Source: an uncultured Paracoccaceae bacterium (lineage in GTDB: Bacteria > Pseudomonadota > Alphaproteobacteria > Rhodobacterales > Rhodobacteraceae). From it: 64,000 nucleotides of DNA. The first letter of the stretch is position 1; every line of letters starts with the position of its first letter. A program made the position numbers and the translations under genes. Where the stretch lies: assembly GCA_947492585.1 (NCBI GenBank), contig CANLND010000007.1, forward strand, positions 62,001-126,000. The letters are read 5' to 3'. Shown here in pieces: positions 54,524-64,000 of the stretch. Below the pieces are notes generated by a model, which was not told the DNA's origin, made no database searches, and worked only from the letters and a program-made list of their open reading frames with translations.

Positions 54524-54769
54524 TCAGCGCAGCTTGCGCAGCAGCCACCGCCCCAAATACCGCACAGGCCAACGCAACACGCTTAGCCCGCACAACAATA
54601 CAATGCCCCCAATAACGACACCGTGCAGATAAAAAACACTGCCCAGAATAGGCAGGCCAACTGCGATCAGGACATAGGCCCCGGTCCAGTGATTGCTGCG
54701 GCTAGGGTACATTCCATAGGCGTTGGTGGCCACCAGCCACAGGCAGCTCAGCACTAGAGGTAGGCTCAT
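54524..54769 (-). CDS. DUF2484 family small membrane protein
   Basis: An 81-residue protein with two to three hydrophobic segments (SLPLVLSCLWLVATNAYGM, GAYVLIAVGLPILGSVFYL, VVIGGIVLLCGLSVL) and a basic end (RYLGRWLLRKLR). DUF2484 proteins occur in this position, between murC and murB, in Rhodobacterales, which supports the taxonomic call. Role unknown; position suggests a link to envelope growth. It starts 30 bases after the murC stop, so it is co-transcribed. Confidence 0.85.
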   Translation of the reverse strand: MSLPLVLSCLWLVATNAYGMYPSRSNHWTGAYVLIAVGLPILGSVFYLHGVVIGGIVLLCGLSVLRWPVRYLGRWLLRKLR

Positions 54770-54799
54770 GTTGTCACCTTTGATGGCGGTGGCGCTGGA

Positions 54800-56197
54800 T
54801 CACCCTTGCATCTGTTCCGGCAGCTCATTGGCCCAGGTGCTGATGGTACCTGCGCCAAGGCAGACCACCATATCACCGGGTTTCGCCTGTTCGCGCACCA
54901 ATCGCGCCAAATCCTCCGCGTCCAGAATCGCACGGGCATGGCGGTGGCCGTGGCGGATCAGACCCGCCACAAGATCATCCCGTCCTGCGCCTTCGATTGG
55001 ATCTTCTCCAGCGGCAAAAACCTCGGCAATGGCGACAACATCGGCCTCGTTGAAACAGGCGCAGAAATCATCGAACAACGAATGAAGACGCGAATAGCGG
55101 TGCGGTTGATGCACGGCGATCACCCGGCCTTCGCTGGCCTGACGGGCCGCTTTCAACACGGCAGAAATTTCCACCGGGTGGTGGCCATAGTCATCAATGA
55201 TGGTAACACCATTGACCTCACCAACCTTGGTAAAGCGCCGGTTGACGCCACCAAATTTGGCCAAAGCCTCACGGATTTCAGACCCGCGCATCCCAAGATG
55301 CCGCGCCACAGCCACAGCGGACAATGCGTTCGACACGTTGTGATCACCAGGCATCGGCAGCGAGCACCCCTCAATCACCTGATCTTCGGCTTGCAGATGA
55401 ATGTCGAAATGCGCAACGCCAGCTTTGTAGTGCAGGTTCACCGCGCGCACATCCGCCTGCGCGTTAAAGCCATAAGTGACAACCCGGCGGTCAGAAATGC
55501 GCCCCACCAGCGCCTGAACCTCGGCGTGATCGGTACAGCAGACCGCAACGCCGTAAAACGGGATGTTCGAGACAAATTCATGGAAGCCATTGCGCAGGGT
55601 GTCAAAATCGCCCCAGTGCTCCATGTGCTCGGGGTCGATATTGGTCACAATGGCGATGGTTGCGGGCAGTCGGTTAAAGGTGCCGTCGCTTTCATCCGCC
55701 TCAACCACCATCCATTCACCCTGCCCCATACGAGCATTGGAGCCATAGGCGTGAATGATGCCACCATTGACCACAGTGGGGTCAAATTTGCCGTGCACCA
55801 TCAGCTCCGCCATCATCGTGGTCGTGGTGGTTTTGCCGTGGGTGCCCGCAATCGCGATGTTGGATTTCAGGCGCATCAGTTCCGCCAGCATTTCTGCGCG
55901 GCGCACAACGGGCAGCCCCCGCAGGCGGGCTTCGTCCAGTTCGGGGTTGCCCGGTTTGATTGCAGAAGAGATCACCACAACAGCCGCCTCTTCGAGGTTT
56001 TCCGCCTGCTGTCCCACAAAGATCCGCGCGCCCAGACCTTCCAAACGCTGGGTGATCTTGGATGACTTTAGGTCAGAGCCCTGCACCACATAGCCCAAGT
56101 TCAGCAGAACCTCGGCAATGCCCGACATGCCGATGCCGCCGATACCAACGAAATGAATAGGCCCGACGTCGCCGGGGAGTTTGGTTGCAGGTGTCAT
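54800..56197 (-). CDS. murC: UDP-N-acetylmuramate--L-alanine ligase MurC
   Basis: Adds L-Ala to UDP-MurNAc in the cytoplasm. The 465-residue protein has the N-terminal Rossmann start [22 protein letters not shown], the ATP loop [29 protein letters not shown] and [19 protein letters not shown]. Its start overlaps the murG stop by 4 bases (ATGA), indicating translational coupling. Confidence 0.97.
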   Translation of the reverse strand: MTPATKLPGDVGPIHFVGIGGIGMSGIAEVLLNLGYVVQGSDLKSSKITQRLEGLGARIFVGQQAENLEEAAVVVISSAIKPGNPELDEARLRGLPVVRRAEMLAELMRLKSNIAIAGTHGKTTTTTMMAELMVHGKFDPTVVNGGIIHAYGSNARMGQGEWMVVEADESDGTFNRLPATIAIVTNIDPEHMEHWGDFDTLRNGFHEFVSNIPFYGVAVCCTDHAEVQALVGRISDRRVVTYGFNAQADVRAVNLHYKAGVAHFDIHLQAEDQVIEGCSLPMPGDHNVSNALSAVAVARHLGMRGSEIREALAKFGGVNRRFTKVGEVNGVTIIDDYGHHPVEISAVLKAARQASEGRVIAVHQPHRYSRLHSLFDDFCACFNEADVVAIAEVFAAGEDPIEGAGRDDLVAGLIRHGHRHARAILDAEDLARLVREQAKPGDMVVCLGAGTISTWANELPEQMQG

Positions 56198-57291
56198 GCT
56201 TGGTCTTTCTCTGAGAGGCCTTCGACCTCAGTCACCAGACGTTCGGTGGCGTCTGGCACGCTGACGCCAAGGGCGGCGTTGGCCATTAGGGTGGCCCCGC
56301 GTGGGTTGTTCATAATTGCGCTAATTTGTTCGGCCAGCACACCGGTGTCCAGCTGGCTTTCGGGGATCAGAACTGCGGCACCGGCATCCACAAGCCCCCG
56401 GGCGTTAGCGGTCTGGTGATCACCGGTCGCACGGGCAAACGGCACCAGAACCGATGGACGGCCAATCACCGAAATATCCGCAACAGACGAGGCCCCAGAG
56501 CGTGAGATAACCAGCTGTGCTTCTGACAGCAGATTGGGGACATCATGGAAAAACGTCTGCACATCCGCCTGAATGCCATGCTCGGCATAATACTGGCTGA
56601 CCCGGTCGATATCTTCAGCGCGCGCCTGATGGTGAACCCGCAAATGGCCGATCACATCAATTGGAAGCGCGGCAAAGGCCGGCGGCACCACATCCGACAG
56701 GATCCGCGCTCCTTGGCTGCCGCCCATCACCAGAATGGACATGGGGTAATCGCCGGGCGGAATATAGGCCGCCCCCGCACGTTCCAGAACGGCTGACCGC
56801 ACCGGATTACCCAAATGGGCAGCGGGCACGCCTTCGGGCACATCCGTCGGCCAGGTTCCACAGGCGATACCATCGACGTATTTGGCAAAGCGCTTGTTCA
56901 CGCGGCCCAGCACACCGTTTTGTTCGTGAATCATCCGCGGCAGTTTCAACAATGTTGCCGCCGCCAGCGCCGGGATCGACGGATAGCCGCCAAACCCCAC
57001 CACCACATCCGGGCGGTCACGGCGCATGTCCAGCGCCATGCTGGCAACACCGGCTGCGATCTTGGGCAGTACCAACGCCTTTGCCAGCACTCCACCGCGC
57101 GCAAACGTCGCCGATGACGCTTCGAGAATTTCAACCCCTTTGGGAAAGCCGCCCGTGTAGCGCGCGCCGCGCGCGTCGGTGGACAGTTTCACCCGCCAGC
57201 CACGCTTCAGCATGGCTTCCGCCAGAGCCTGAGCCGGGAACATGTGACCGCCGGTGCCCCCGGCCGCCATCAAAAGCAGTTTTTGTTCCAT
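56194..57291 (-). CDS. murG: Lipid II synthase MurG (GlcNAc transferase)
   Basis: Peripheral GT-B transferase that adds GlcNAc to lipid I to make lipid II. 365 residues. Motifs are [23 protein letters not shown] (lipid carrier loop), [29 protein letters not shown] and [16 protein letters not shown], with the C-terminal [28 protein letters not shown] 57291 is the conserved start; the frame extends 46 codons further upstream into ftsW and that part is rejected. It overlaps murC by 4 bases and lies 40 bases after ftsW. Confidence 0.97.
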   Translation of the reverse strand: MEQKLLLMAAGGTGGHMFPAQALAEAMLKRGWRVKLSTDARGARYTGGFPKGVEILEASSATFARGGVLAKALVLPKIAAGVASMALDMRRDRPDVVVGFGGYPSIPALAAATLLKLPRMIHEQNGVLGRVNKRFAKYVDGIACGTWPTDVPEGVPAAHLGNPVRSAVLERAGAAYIPPGDYPMSILVMGGSQGARILSDVVPPAFAALPIDVIGHLRVHHQARAEDIDRVSQYYAEHGIQADVQTFFHDVPNLLSEAQLVISRSGASSVADISVIGRPSVLVPFARATGDHQTANARGLVDAGAAVLIPESQLDTGVLAEQISAIMNNPRGATLMANAALGVSVPDATERLVTEVEGLSEKDQA

Positions 57292-57331
57292 CGGTTTAAA
57301 TCCGTCCGCATCCGTCTGTTTGCAAGGGCTG

Positions 57332-58501
57332 TCAGCCGCGGCCACGGCCGCGTAGGAAGTCTGCAATTTCACCCTGTGGGCGAGTGCGTGTAAAGGACAA
57401 AAGCATTCCAACCGCGATGCCCCCGGCAATCAGCGAAGATCCGCCGTAACTGACAAACGGCAACGTCATCCCCTTTGCTGGCAACAACCGTACAGCCACG
57501 CCCATATTGACCATCGCCTGCACCCCAAACATGCACACAAGACCCGTTCCTGCGAGGCGAATAAAAGTGTCACGCTCTTTCATCAGACGAAACAACGAGC
57601 GCACCACGATCATTGTGTAGAGCCCGATCAGGATCATCACCAGCACCAGCCCATATTCCTCGGCGGCAACAGCGATGATGAAATCGGTATGCGCATCCGG
57701 CAAGGACCATTTCACCTGCCCCTCGCCAACCCCAACGCCAAACAACCCGCCTTCGCGAATGGCATTGGTGGCATACCCCATCTGGGTGGTTGGATCGATG
57801 TCAGTGCTCAAAAAACCATCAATGCGGCGGGCAAAGTGCTCTGAGGCGGAATACGCCACCAGACCGCCAATAATCACAGCCCCGGCCATCCCCACCAATA
57901 GCAACATCGGCGCGCCAGAGACAAAATACATCACGCCCCAGCCAAACAGGATCAGGCAAGATTGACCAAAATCAGGCTGCATCACCAAAAACATCACCAC
58001 AACCGTACAAAGCCCAAAGGACCACAACGTGCCCGGAGGACCGTTGATCTGCTGGTTGGCCGCAATCAACCAGGCCGCGACCACAACAAAACCAGGCTTC
58101 AGAAACTCAGACGGCTGCAGCGAGGCAAAGCCAAGACTGTACCAACGCACAGCGCCTTTGCCAAAATCTGTTCCAAATATGGGCAGCAAAGCCAAGGCCA
58201 CAAAGGCGACGATAAATCCAATCACCGCCAGCCGGCGCACCAATGTTGGTGACATCATTGATGTCAGCACCATCGCCACCAGCGCCATAAGGCCAAAAGC
58301 CGTCTGGCGCTGCACATAATGGAAATTGTCAAACCCGTTGCGCGCCGCCAAAGGCACCGATGCGGCCAATCCCAGCAACAGGCCAATCACAAACAACAGA
58401 AGAATGCAGGACATGGTCCATTTGTCCAGGGTGCGCCACCACTTGGGCAAAATGGGTTCGCCTGCCTGCACGGGAACCGTGCCAAAGACCATTTCAGTCA
58501 T
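57332..58501 (-). CDS. ftsW: Division-specific lipid II polymerase FtsW (SEDS)
   Basis: SEDS-family glycosyltransferase of 389 residues with about ten membrane helices. Conserved marks are [75 protein letters not shown] and [14 protein letters not shown] 58501 begins [15 protein letters not shown]; the longer frame to 58606 would run through the promoter of the divergent flavoprotein and is rejected. It works with the septal penicillin-binding protein. Confidence 0.95.
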   Translation of the reverse strand: MTEMVFGTVPVQAGEPILPKWWRTLDKWTMSCILLLFVIGLLLGLAASVPLAARNGFDNFHYVQRQTAFGLMALVAMVLTSMMSPTLVRRLAVIGFIVAFVALALLPIFGTDFGKGAVRWYSLGFASLQPSEFLKPGFVVVAAWLIAANQQINGPPGTLWSFGLCTVVVMFLVMQPDFGQSCLILFGWGVMYFVSGAPMLLLVGMAGAVIIGGLVAYSASEHFARRIDGFLSTDIDPTTQMGYATNAIREGGLFGVGVGEGQVKWSLPDAHTDFIIAVAAEEYGLVLVMILIGLYTMIVVRSLFRLMKERDTFIRLAGTGLVCMFGVQAMVNMGVAVRLLPAKGMTLPFVSYGGSSLIAGGIAVGMLLSFTRTRPQGEIADFLRGRGRG

Positions 58502-58620
58502 GGAAATACCGCCGTTCTGTGCCTCAAATACGCCCCTTTGGGGTCTTGTGCCAAAGTGTAGCCGCAATTCGGTCACCAGACCAGACTCTATCCCCTTGCC
58601 ATTCACAGTATTTGCCGCCT

Positions 58621-59814
58621 ATGGCAGGCGACATGTTTTATGAAACTGTGATCCTTGGCGCTGGCGCAGCTGGCATGATGTGCGCACGCTATGCAGGCCC
58701 CGGCACCTTGGTGCTGGACCATGCCCGCAACCCGGGCGAAAAGATCCGCATTTCCGGTGGCGGACGCTGCAATTTCACCAATCTGGATGTGACGCCACAA
58801 AACTACCTGTCGGCCAATCCGCATTTCTGCAAATCCGCACTGGCACGCTACACCCAATGGGATTTCATCGAACGGATCAGCCAGCACGGCATTGCCTGGC
58901 ATGAAAAAACCCTGGGCCAGCTGTTCTGCGACGGCTCGGCCAAACAGATCGTTGCCATGTTGGTGAACGATCTCAAAGCAGCGGGCGCGGACTTGTGGCT
59001 GCAAACTTCGGTGACAGCAGTGCAGTCCACGGCGGATGGCTATCAGATCACCGTTGAAAAAGACGGCAAGACACAGCAACTGTCCTGCACAAATCTGGTG
59101 CTCGCCACCGGCGGAAAATCGATCCCCAAAATGGGGGCCACCGGGCTGGCCTATGATATCGCCCGCCAGTTTGACCTGCCCCTTCTTCCAACCCGCGCAG
59201 GCTTGGTGCCCTTCACCTTCCCCAACGAGCGCTTCAAACCGCTTGCCGGCACCGCCCTGCCCAGCCGATTGTCCAACAGCCGCGGCAGCTTTGACGAAGC
59301 GCTGCTGTTCACCCACCGCGGCCTGTCTGGCCCCGCCGTCCTGCAACTGTCGTCCTATTGGCACGATGGCGAAGACATCACCGTGGATCTGGACCCGACC
59401 GGCCAGCTGTTTCAGGCCCTACGCCAACAACGCCAGACCGAAGGCCGCCGCCAGCTGAACACCGAACTGTCGCAACACCTGCCTGGCCGCCTTGTTGAAT
59501 TCCTCACCCCCGAACTCAACCTGACCCGCCGCCTTGCAGATCAATCCGACGACGCCCTGCAGCACTTGTGCAGCGCCCTGCGCAACTGGACGCTCAAACC
59601 CGGCGGCACCGAAGGCTATCGCACCGCCGAAGTCACCCTGGGCGGCATCGACACCAATGCGTTGTCCTCCAAAACCATGGAAGCAAAATCGCGCCCCGGC
59701 CTTTACGCCATCGGCGAAGCCGTCGACGTCACAGGCTGGCTGGGGGGGTATAATTTCCAATGGGCCTGGGCCTCAGGCCACGCTGCGGGCACCGCCATCG
59801 CCGCGGGCCCCTGA
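58621..59814 (+). CDS. HI0933/YhiN family flavoprotein (NAD(P)/FAD oxidoreductase)
   Basis: A 397-residue flavoprotein (394 if ATG 58633 is used). The FAD dinucleotide fold is at the start (YETVILGAGAAGMMCARYA), then GEKIRISGGGRCNFTN, VLATGGKSIPKMGATGLAYD, THRGLSGPAVLQLSSYW, AEVTLGGIDTNALSSKTMEAK and GLYAIGEAVDVTGWLGGYNFQWAWASG. The family's reaction is not established. It is the only plus-strand gene in the otherwise minus-strand cluster, divergent from ftsW and convergent with murD. A GC-rich repeat lies between it and murD. Confidence 0.92.
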   Translation: MAGDMFYETVILGAGAAGMMCARYAGPGTLVLDHARNPGEKIRISGGGRCNFTNLDVTPQNYLSANPHFCKSALARYTQWDFIERISQHGIAWHEKTLGQLFCDGSAKQIVAMLVNDLKAAGADLWLQTSVTAVQSTADGYQITVEKDGKTQQLSCTNLVLATGGKSIPKMGATGLAYDIARQFDLPLLPTRAGLVPFTFPNERFKPLAGTALPSRLSNSRGSFDEALLFTHRGLSGPAVLQLSSYWHDGEDITVDLDPTGQLFQALRQQRQTEGRRQLNTELSQHLPGRLVEFLTPELNLTRRLADQSDDALQHLCSALRNWTLKPGGTEGYRTAEVTLGGIDTNALSSKTMEAKSRPGLYAIGEAVDVTGWLGGYNFQWAWASGHAAGTAIAAGP

Positions 59815-59827
59815 CGCCCAAGCCTCA

Positions 59828-59883
59828 TTTTGGCTCAAAATACCCCGGGGGAAAGGCCATAGGCCTTGGGCGCAGCGCCCCCA
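59828..59883. repeat. GC-rich dispersed palindromic element, copy B
   Basis: Contains TTTTGGC, AAATACCCCGGGGG and CAGCGCCCCCA in the same order as copy A read on its minus strand (12927-12969). It lies in the convergent gap between the flavoprotein gene and murD. The hairpins could also end transcripts from both sides. Confidence 0.65.
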
Positions 59884-59886
59884 CCC

Positions 59887-61284
59887 TCATGTCAGGTATT
59901 TTGACACCTCGGCGATGAAATCCTCACCGCGTTTTTCAAAACTGTCGTATTGATCAAAACTTGCAGCGGCCGGCGCCAACAGAACTGTTTCGCCCGCTTC
60001 AGCCTCAGCGACCGCGCGGGCAACCGCAACCTCCATCGAGGTGCACACCTCAGCCTCCACATCCAGTTGCATGGCAAACCCCGCCGCCTCGCGCCCAATC
60101 ACATAGGCCTTCTGAACAGCCCCCGTCTGGCCCTGCAACGCCGCCAAACCGCCCTCTTTCTCCAGACCGCCACAAATCCAGCGGATTTTGGGAAACGCGC
60201 TCAATGCTTTGATCGCACTGTCCAGATTGGTGGCTTTGCTGTCATTGACAAAGCGCACGCCCTCTTTTTCACCCACCACCTGGCTGCGATGCGGCAAGCC
60301 CGGATAACTGGCCAGACCGTCCTCAATCAGACGCGGCGCCAACCCAAGGGTGCGCGCCACACCATAGGCGGCGCAGGCGTTTTGATGGTTGTGCGCGCCC
60401 GGCAATCCGGGCATGGCCCGCAGATCAATCGACGCCACCTGCCGGCCTTTACGCGTCTCGCTCAAAAACCCTTTCTTGGCAAAGACCTGCCAACCGGGGC
60501 CCGACAGTTTTTGCGCTGCCGAAATGCGGATCACCCGATCATCTGCCGCCCCCTCAGACAGCTGACCTGCCAAAAACAAACCTTCGTCCTCGTCGACGCC
60601 AATCACCGCCCGATCGGGGCCGCCTTCGGCAAACAAGCGGCGCTTGGCCGCAAAATACCCCCCCATGCCCGCATGACGGTCCAGATGATCCGGCGACAGA
60701 TTGGTGAACACCGCCACATCCGGCGTCAAGGCACGGGCCAGCTCGGTTTGATAACTGGACAGCTCCAGGATCACAACGCCGCCATCCTGCGGCGGATCGA
60801 TATCCAACACCCCGCGGCCAATATTGCCCGCCAGCTGGCTGTCGCGCCCCGCCGCGGTCAGGATGTGCTGCAACAGCGCCACCGTGGTGGATTTACCGTT
60901 TGATCCGGTGACCGCGATAATTTTGGGCGCCTTTTCATACAGGTTCCACTCGGCTGTGGCGACAGATCGAAAAAACAGACCGATGTCATTGTCCACCGGC
61001 ACACCCGCCTGCAACGCGGCCCGCACCACCGGGTTGGGTGTAGGATACAAATGCGGAATGCCCGGTGACACAATCAGCGTGGCGATCCCGTCAAAGGCCC
61101 CACCTCGGGTGAGATCGCGACAGCTAAAACCCTCCCCCTCGGCCACATCCCGCGCGGCCGGATTGTCATCCCAACAGATCGCCTCAGCCCCGCCCGCCCG
61201 CAAGGCCCGCGCCGTGGCCAGCCCTGAGCGTCCAAGCCCCAGCACCGCCACCTGCGCACCGTTAAATCCATTGACCGGGATCAT
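59887..61284 (-). CDS. murD: UDP-N-acetylmuramoylalanine--D-glutamate ligase MurD
   Basis: Adds D-Glu to UDP-MurNAc-L-Ala. 465 residues, usual length. The N-terminal fold starts [20 protein letters not shown]. The ATP loop is [21 protein letters not shown], followed by [22 protein letters not shown] and [18 protein letters not shown]. The C terminus contains [25 protein letters not shown]. It lies between the TPR gene (69 bases upstream) and the convergent flavoprotein gene. Confidence 0.97.
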   Translation of the reverse strand: MIPVNGFNGAQVAVLGLGRSGLATARALRAGGAEAICWDDNPAARDVAEGEGFSCRDLTRGGAFDGIATLIVSPGIPHLYPTPNPVVRAALQAGVPVDNDIGLFFRSVATAEWNLYEKAPKIIAVTGSNGKSTTVALLQHILTAAGRDSQLAGNIGRGVLDIDPPQDGGVVILELSSYQTELARALTPDVAVFTNLSPDHLDRHAGMGGYFAAKRRLFAEGGPDRAVIGVDEDEGLFLAGQLSEGAADDRVIRISAAQKLSGPGWQVFAKKGFLSETRKGRQVASIDLRAMPGLPGAHNHQNACAAYGVARTLGLAPRLIEDGLASYPGLPHRSQVVGEKEGVRFVNDSKATNLDSAIKALSAFPKIRWICGGLEKEGGLAALQGQTGAVQKAYVIGREAAGFAMQLDVEAEVCTSMEVAVARAVAEAEAGETVLLAPAAASFDQYDSFEKRGEDFIAEVSKYLT

Positions 61285-61353
61285 GCTCAGCCCTCCGCAT
61301 CGTCATTCTGTTTATCCACCCTGTACAGAGCCATCACAGGATTGCAAGCCGGT

Positions 61354-61701
61354 CTACCCACCACTATTCGCCAAAAGGTTCGCAAAATTTTTGCGCACGG
61401 TCTGCGTGGTTGGATGCACCCTCCCCAATGACGCCTCCAGCACTCTCAACGCCTCACGAAAGAGCGGCTCGGCCTTGGACAATGTGTCAAATGTGGGATC
61501 AAGCTGGGCTGCGCGGGCGGAATGCTCTGCGGCGTCGTGCCAGCGCACTTGGCCTTCGGCGATTTTGCCCAGTTGGAACTCGACCTGCGCCTCTTCTTGC
61601 TCAACATCCTGACGGCGGGCTCTGATCTGGTCGCGGACCTCTTTGAACAATACCTGCGCCAAGGTGACATCGTTACGGTCCAGCGCATCAAACGCGCCCA
61701 T
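61354..61701 (-). CDS. Small TPR-like protein inside the mur cluster
   Basis: A 115-residue helical protein. Two to three tetratricopeptide-like units are visible: DVTLAQVLFKEVRDQIRARRQD, VRWHDAAEHSARAAQLDPTFDTL and AEPLFREALRVLEASLGRVHPTTQTVRKNFANLLANSG. The last resembles the kinesin-light-chain type of TPR (repeat ending H-P-x-T). No signal peptide, so it is probably cytoplasmic. It lies between mraY and murD on the same strand and is likely co-transcribed. I know of no named family; a protein-binding role in wall synthesis is a guess. Confidence 0.75.
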   Translation of the reverse strand: MGAFDALDRNDVTLAQVLFKEVRDQIRARRQDVEQEEAQVEFQLGKIAEGQVRWHDAAEHSARAAQLDPTFDTLSKAEPLFREALRVLEASLGRVHPTTQTVRKNFANLLANSGG

Positions 61702-61826
61702 ATCAGTTGAGCCCTAAAGTAACAGGTTGCGCAAAAGCAGAAAGGCCCGGTTTGGCCGGACGGTGTACAGGGGGTGCATCGGGGGTGCACAGATGTCACC
61801 CCCAAAATCTACACTGTGGCGCGGCC

Positions 61827-62909
61827 CTAGCGCACCTTCAAAGTCGCCAGACCAATCATCGCCAGGATCACCGCGATGATCCAAAAACGGATCACGATTG
61901 TCGGCTCGGCCCAGCCCTTTTTTTCGTAGTGGTGATGGATCGGCGCCATCAGAAACACACGTTTTCCGGTGCGTTTAAAATACAGAACCTGCACGATCAC
62001 CGATAAGGCTTCGACCACAAACAAGCCGCCCACGATGGCCAAGACCAGCTCGTGTTTGGTGGAGATCGCAATCGCCCCAAGCGCGCCGCCCAAAGCCAGC
62101 GATCCGGTGTCCCCCATGAACACAGCCGCCGGAGGGGCATTGTACCACAAAAAGCCAAGGCCCGCGCCAAACAACGCCATGGTAAAGATAAAAATCTCAC
62201 CCGTGCCGCCGACGTAATGCACATCCAGATATTCGGTAAAGTCAGCCCGACCAACCACATAGGCGATGATCCCCAACGTGGTGCCCGCGATCATCACCGG
62301 CATAATCGCCAGACCATCCAGACCGTCAGTCAGGTTCACCGCATTGGCGGCCCCCACGATCACGCAGATCACAAAGGGCACGTAGAACAGGCCCAGATTG
62401 ATCAGCGTATCTTTGAACACTGGTAGGGCCAAACGGTTCTGCAATGCTTCTGGGTGGTACGCACTGGCCCAGACCGCCGCGATCACTGCAATCAGAACAC
62501 CCAGCGCCAGACGGACCTTACCTGAGACGCCATTGGTGTTTTGTTTGGACACTTTTGCATAGTCATCGGCAAACCCAATGGCTGCAAAGCCTAAGGTCAC
62601 AAACAGAACCAACAAAACAAAAGGATTGTCCAGACGGGCCCACAACAGCGTGCTGAAGGTGAGCGCGCCAACAATAAGTAAACCGCCCATGGTCGGCGTT
62701 CCGGCCTTAACAAAATGACCTTCGGGACCGTCATCGCGGATGGGCTGACCTTTGCCTTGCTTGCGGCGCAGCACATTGATCAGGGGTTTACCAAACACAA
62801 AGCCAAACACCAGTGCCGTCAAAAACGCCGCGCCTGCGCGAAAAGTAATATAGCGGAACAGATTGAAAAAATCTCCGCCGTCTGACAGCGCGGTCAACCA
62901 ATATAGCAT
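61827..62909 (-). CDS. mraY: Phospho-N-acetylmuramoyl-pentapeptide transferase MraY
   Basis: Inner-membrane enzyme of 360 residues that makes lipid I from UDP-MurNAc-pentapeptide and undecaprenyl phosphate. It has ten membrane segments and the conserved loops [38 protein letters not shown] (Mg-binding Asp pair), [16 protein letters not shown] and [15 protein letters not shown]. The C-terminal [25 protein letters not shown] has the triple His. It starts 11 bases after the murF stop. Confidence 0.98.
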   Translation of the reverse strand: MLYWLTALSDGGDFFNLFRYITFRAGAAFLTALVFGFVFGKPLINVLRRKQGKGQPIRDDGPEGHFVKAGTPTMGGLLIVGALTFSTLLWARLDNPFVLLVLFVTLGFAAIGFADDYAKVSKQNTNGVSGKVRLALGVLIAVIAAVWASAYHPEALQNRLALPVFKDTLINLGLFYVPFVICVIVGAANAVNLTDGLDGLAIMPVMIAGTTLGIIAYVVGRADFTEYLDVHYVGGTGEIFIFTMALFGAGLGFLWYNAPPAAVFMGDTGSLALGGALGAIAISTKHELVLAIVGGLFVVEALSVIVQVLYFKRTGKRVFLMAPIHHHYEKKGWAEPTIVIRFWIIAVILAMIGLATLKVR

Positions 62910-62920
62910 ATGATGCGGCC

Positions 62921-64000
62921 CTATTTATTTAGATCAGTTTTTTGAGTTGCGCTGCCTTCGCCCATTTCGCGGATGCCGTCAACAACGCGCGCCATCTGCA
63001 TGTACAAAGATCCTTTGATTAAGACGATGTCGCCGGGCTGCACGACCGCAGTCAATATGGTGACCGCCTCGGCGCTCGTGGAGTACCAGTTGCCCTGTTT
63101 TTCAGCGGACAACGCGTCAAACAAACTGCGCATCAATGGACCAATGCAATGGATCTGGTCGATTGTGGCAACCGCGTCATGGGTGCTGAGCCCTTGATGT
63201 AACGCGATTTCTTGCGGGCCGAGTTCTCCCATATCGCCCAGAAAGGCAATGCGCCGACCGGTGCCGGGGCTGGCCGCCAACACGGACAGGGCCGCGCCAA
63301 CAGACGTGGGATTAGCGTTGTAGCTGTCGTCCAGAACAGAAATTTTGCCATCTGGCAGTGTCACATCGAACCGCGCGCCGCGACCTTTGACCGGAGACCA
63401 AAGCGCCAAACTGTCAACCGCGCGCGCCACATCGGCGCCCAAGGCGTCCACACAGGCCAGCGCACCAAGAGCGTTCATGGCAAAATGTGCACCAAGCGAT
63501 TGAATGTGCAGGCTGTGGGTTCGGCCCAACAGCTGAACCTCTGCCACCGTCGCCTCGCCTTGCAGGGCAACATGGTTCAGTCGGCAATGGGACGCTGTGG
63601 CGCCAAACCAGTGGATCTGCGCCAGATCGTACTGGGCGGCGATGTCGGCAAGAACTGGAGCGGTGTCGACGTCGGCGTTCAAAACGGCCGTGCCCTTGGG
63701 GCTAAGACCTTCAAGAATGGCGGCTTTCTCACGGGCGATGCCCGCAAGACCATCATCAAACGCCTCAAGATGGACGGCGGCGACGGTGGTGATCATCGCC
63801 ACATCCGGACGCGCTTGCCGCGCCAGTGGTGCGATTTCACCGGGATGGTTCATGCCAATTTCGATGACCGCAAATTCAGTCTCCACAGGCATCCGTGCCA
63901 GCGTCAACGGCACGCCCCAGTGGTTGTTATAGCTGGCGACGGCGGCATGGGTGCGCCCTTGATCGGCCAACATACCCGCCAGCATTTCTTTGGTGGAGGT
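62921..64000 (-). CDS. murF: UDP-MurNAc-tripeptide--D-Ala-D-Ala ligase MurF (3' part)
   Basis: Adds D-Ala-D-Ala to UDP-MurNAc-tripeptide. The visible frame runs off the window edge; about 359 residues are present and the N-terminal ~100, including the glycine-rich ATP loop start, are missing. The first visible residues [15 protein letters not shown] continue from that loop. Later marks are [68 protein letters not shown] and the substrate site [20 protein letters not shown]. mraY follows 11 bases later. Confidence 0.97.
   Translation of the reverse strand, partial: TSTKEMLAGMLADQGRTHAAVASYNNHWGVPLTLARMPVETEFAVIEIGMNHPGEIAPLARQARPDVAMITTVAAVHLEAFDDGLAGIAREKAAILEGLSPKGTAVLNADVDTAPVLADIAAQYDLAQIHWFGATASHCRLNHVALQGEATVAEVQLLGRTHSLHIQSLGAHFAMNALGALACVDALGADVARAVDSLALWSPVKGRGARFDVTLPDGKISVLDDSYNANPTSVGAALSVLAASPGTGRRIAFLGDMGELGPQEIALHQGLSTHDAVATIDQIHCIGPLMRSLFDALSAEKQGNWYSTSAEAVTILTAVVQPGDIVLIKGSLYMQMARVVDGIREMGEGSATQKTDLNK

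Noticed and set aside
54806-56065. Long plus-strand open frame of 419 codons opposite murC
   Set aside because: It is a shadow of murC; its translation is rich in His, Arg and Gln without any motif, and murC is unmistakable on the other strand.
1-64000. tRNA, rRNA, CRISPR, riboswitch or integrase/attachment-site features
   Set aside because: None could be supported by reading either strand; a covariance-model search would be needed to exclude small structured RNAs.

Overview
The window looks like chromosomal DNA of a marine alphaproteobacterium of the Rhodobacterales (roseobacter group). The reasons are the gene families and their order: an mra/mur/fts cluster containing a DUF2484 gene, a bolA / J-domain / cobS / cobT block, a DUF3422 membrane protein, an FtsZ beginning [12 protein letters not shown], and generally GC-rich codons. 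No tRNA, rRNA or CRISPR array was seen. The genus is not determined.

Layout. 1-4.1 kb: end of an AlkD-like DNA repair gene, moaA, waaA and a lipopolysaccharide-core glycosyltransferase. 4.1-11.5 kb: a peptide-type ABC importer in two divergent arms (fused double ATPase plus M20 amidohydrolase on the minus strand; binding protein and two permeases on the plus strand). 11.5-26.7 kb: ordinary housekeeping genes (DUF3422 protein, pntAB, a small methyltransferase, a glutamine-amidotransferase-fold hydrolase, pepN, tex, gatB) and two proteins of unknown function. 26.8-33.6 kb: an accessory island, richer in A+T. 33.7-42 kb: DUF4177 protein, bolA, J-domain protein, a MerR regulator with a divergent membrane protein, cobS and cobT, an M24 peptidase and a DUF427 protein. 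42.3-64 kb: a CLC channel, recN, bamD, lpxC, then the cell-division and peptidoglycan cluster ftsZ-ftsA-ftsQ-ddl-murB-DUF2484-murC-murG-ftsW-murD-(TPR)-mraY-murF, nearly all on the minus strand.

The most interesting part is 27.9-32.9 kb. A DUF4123 protein (type VI secretion effector chaperone family) is followed by a 437-residue protein whose C-terminal third is a hydrophobic hairpin, as in pore-forming toxins. Three tandem paralogous multi-pass membrane proteins follow and are best read as immunity proteins. The spacers in front of the second and third membrane genes still encode a decayed copy of the toxin's last ~23 residues, so the array grew by adding toxin-tail/immunity cassettes. The two youngest copies differ mainly in one predicted soluble loop. 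A decayed IS5-family transposase lies directly downstream. No VgrG, Hcp, PAAR or T6SS core gene is present, so delivery would depend on machinery elsewhere. Toxin and immunity roles are inferences from family, architecture and context.

Starts were revised where a ribosome binding site or family conservation argued for it. All domain calls come from reading motifs by eye; no database search was possible.
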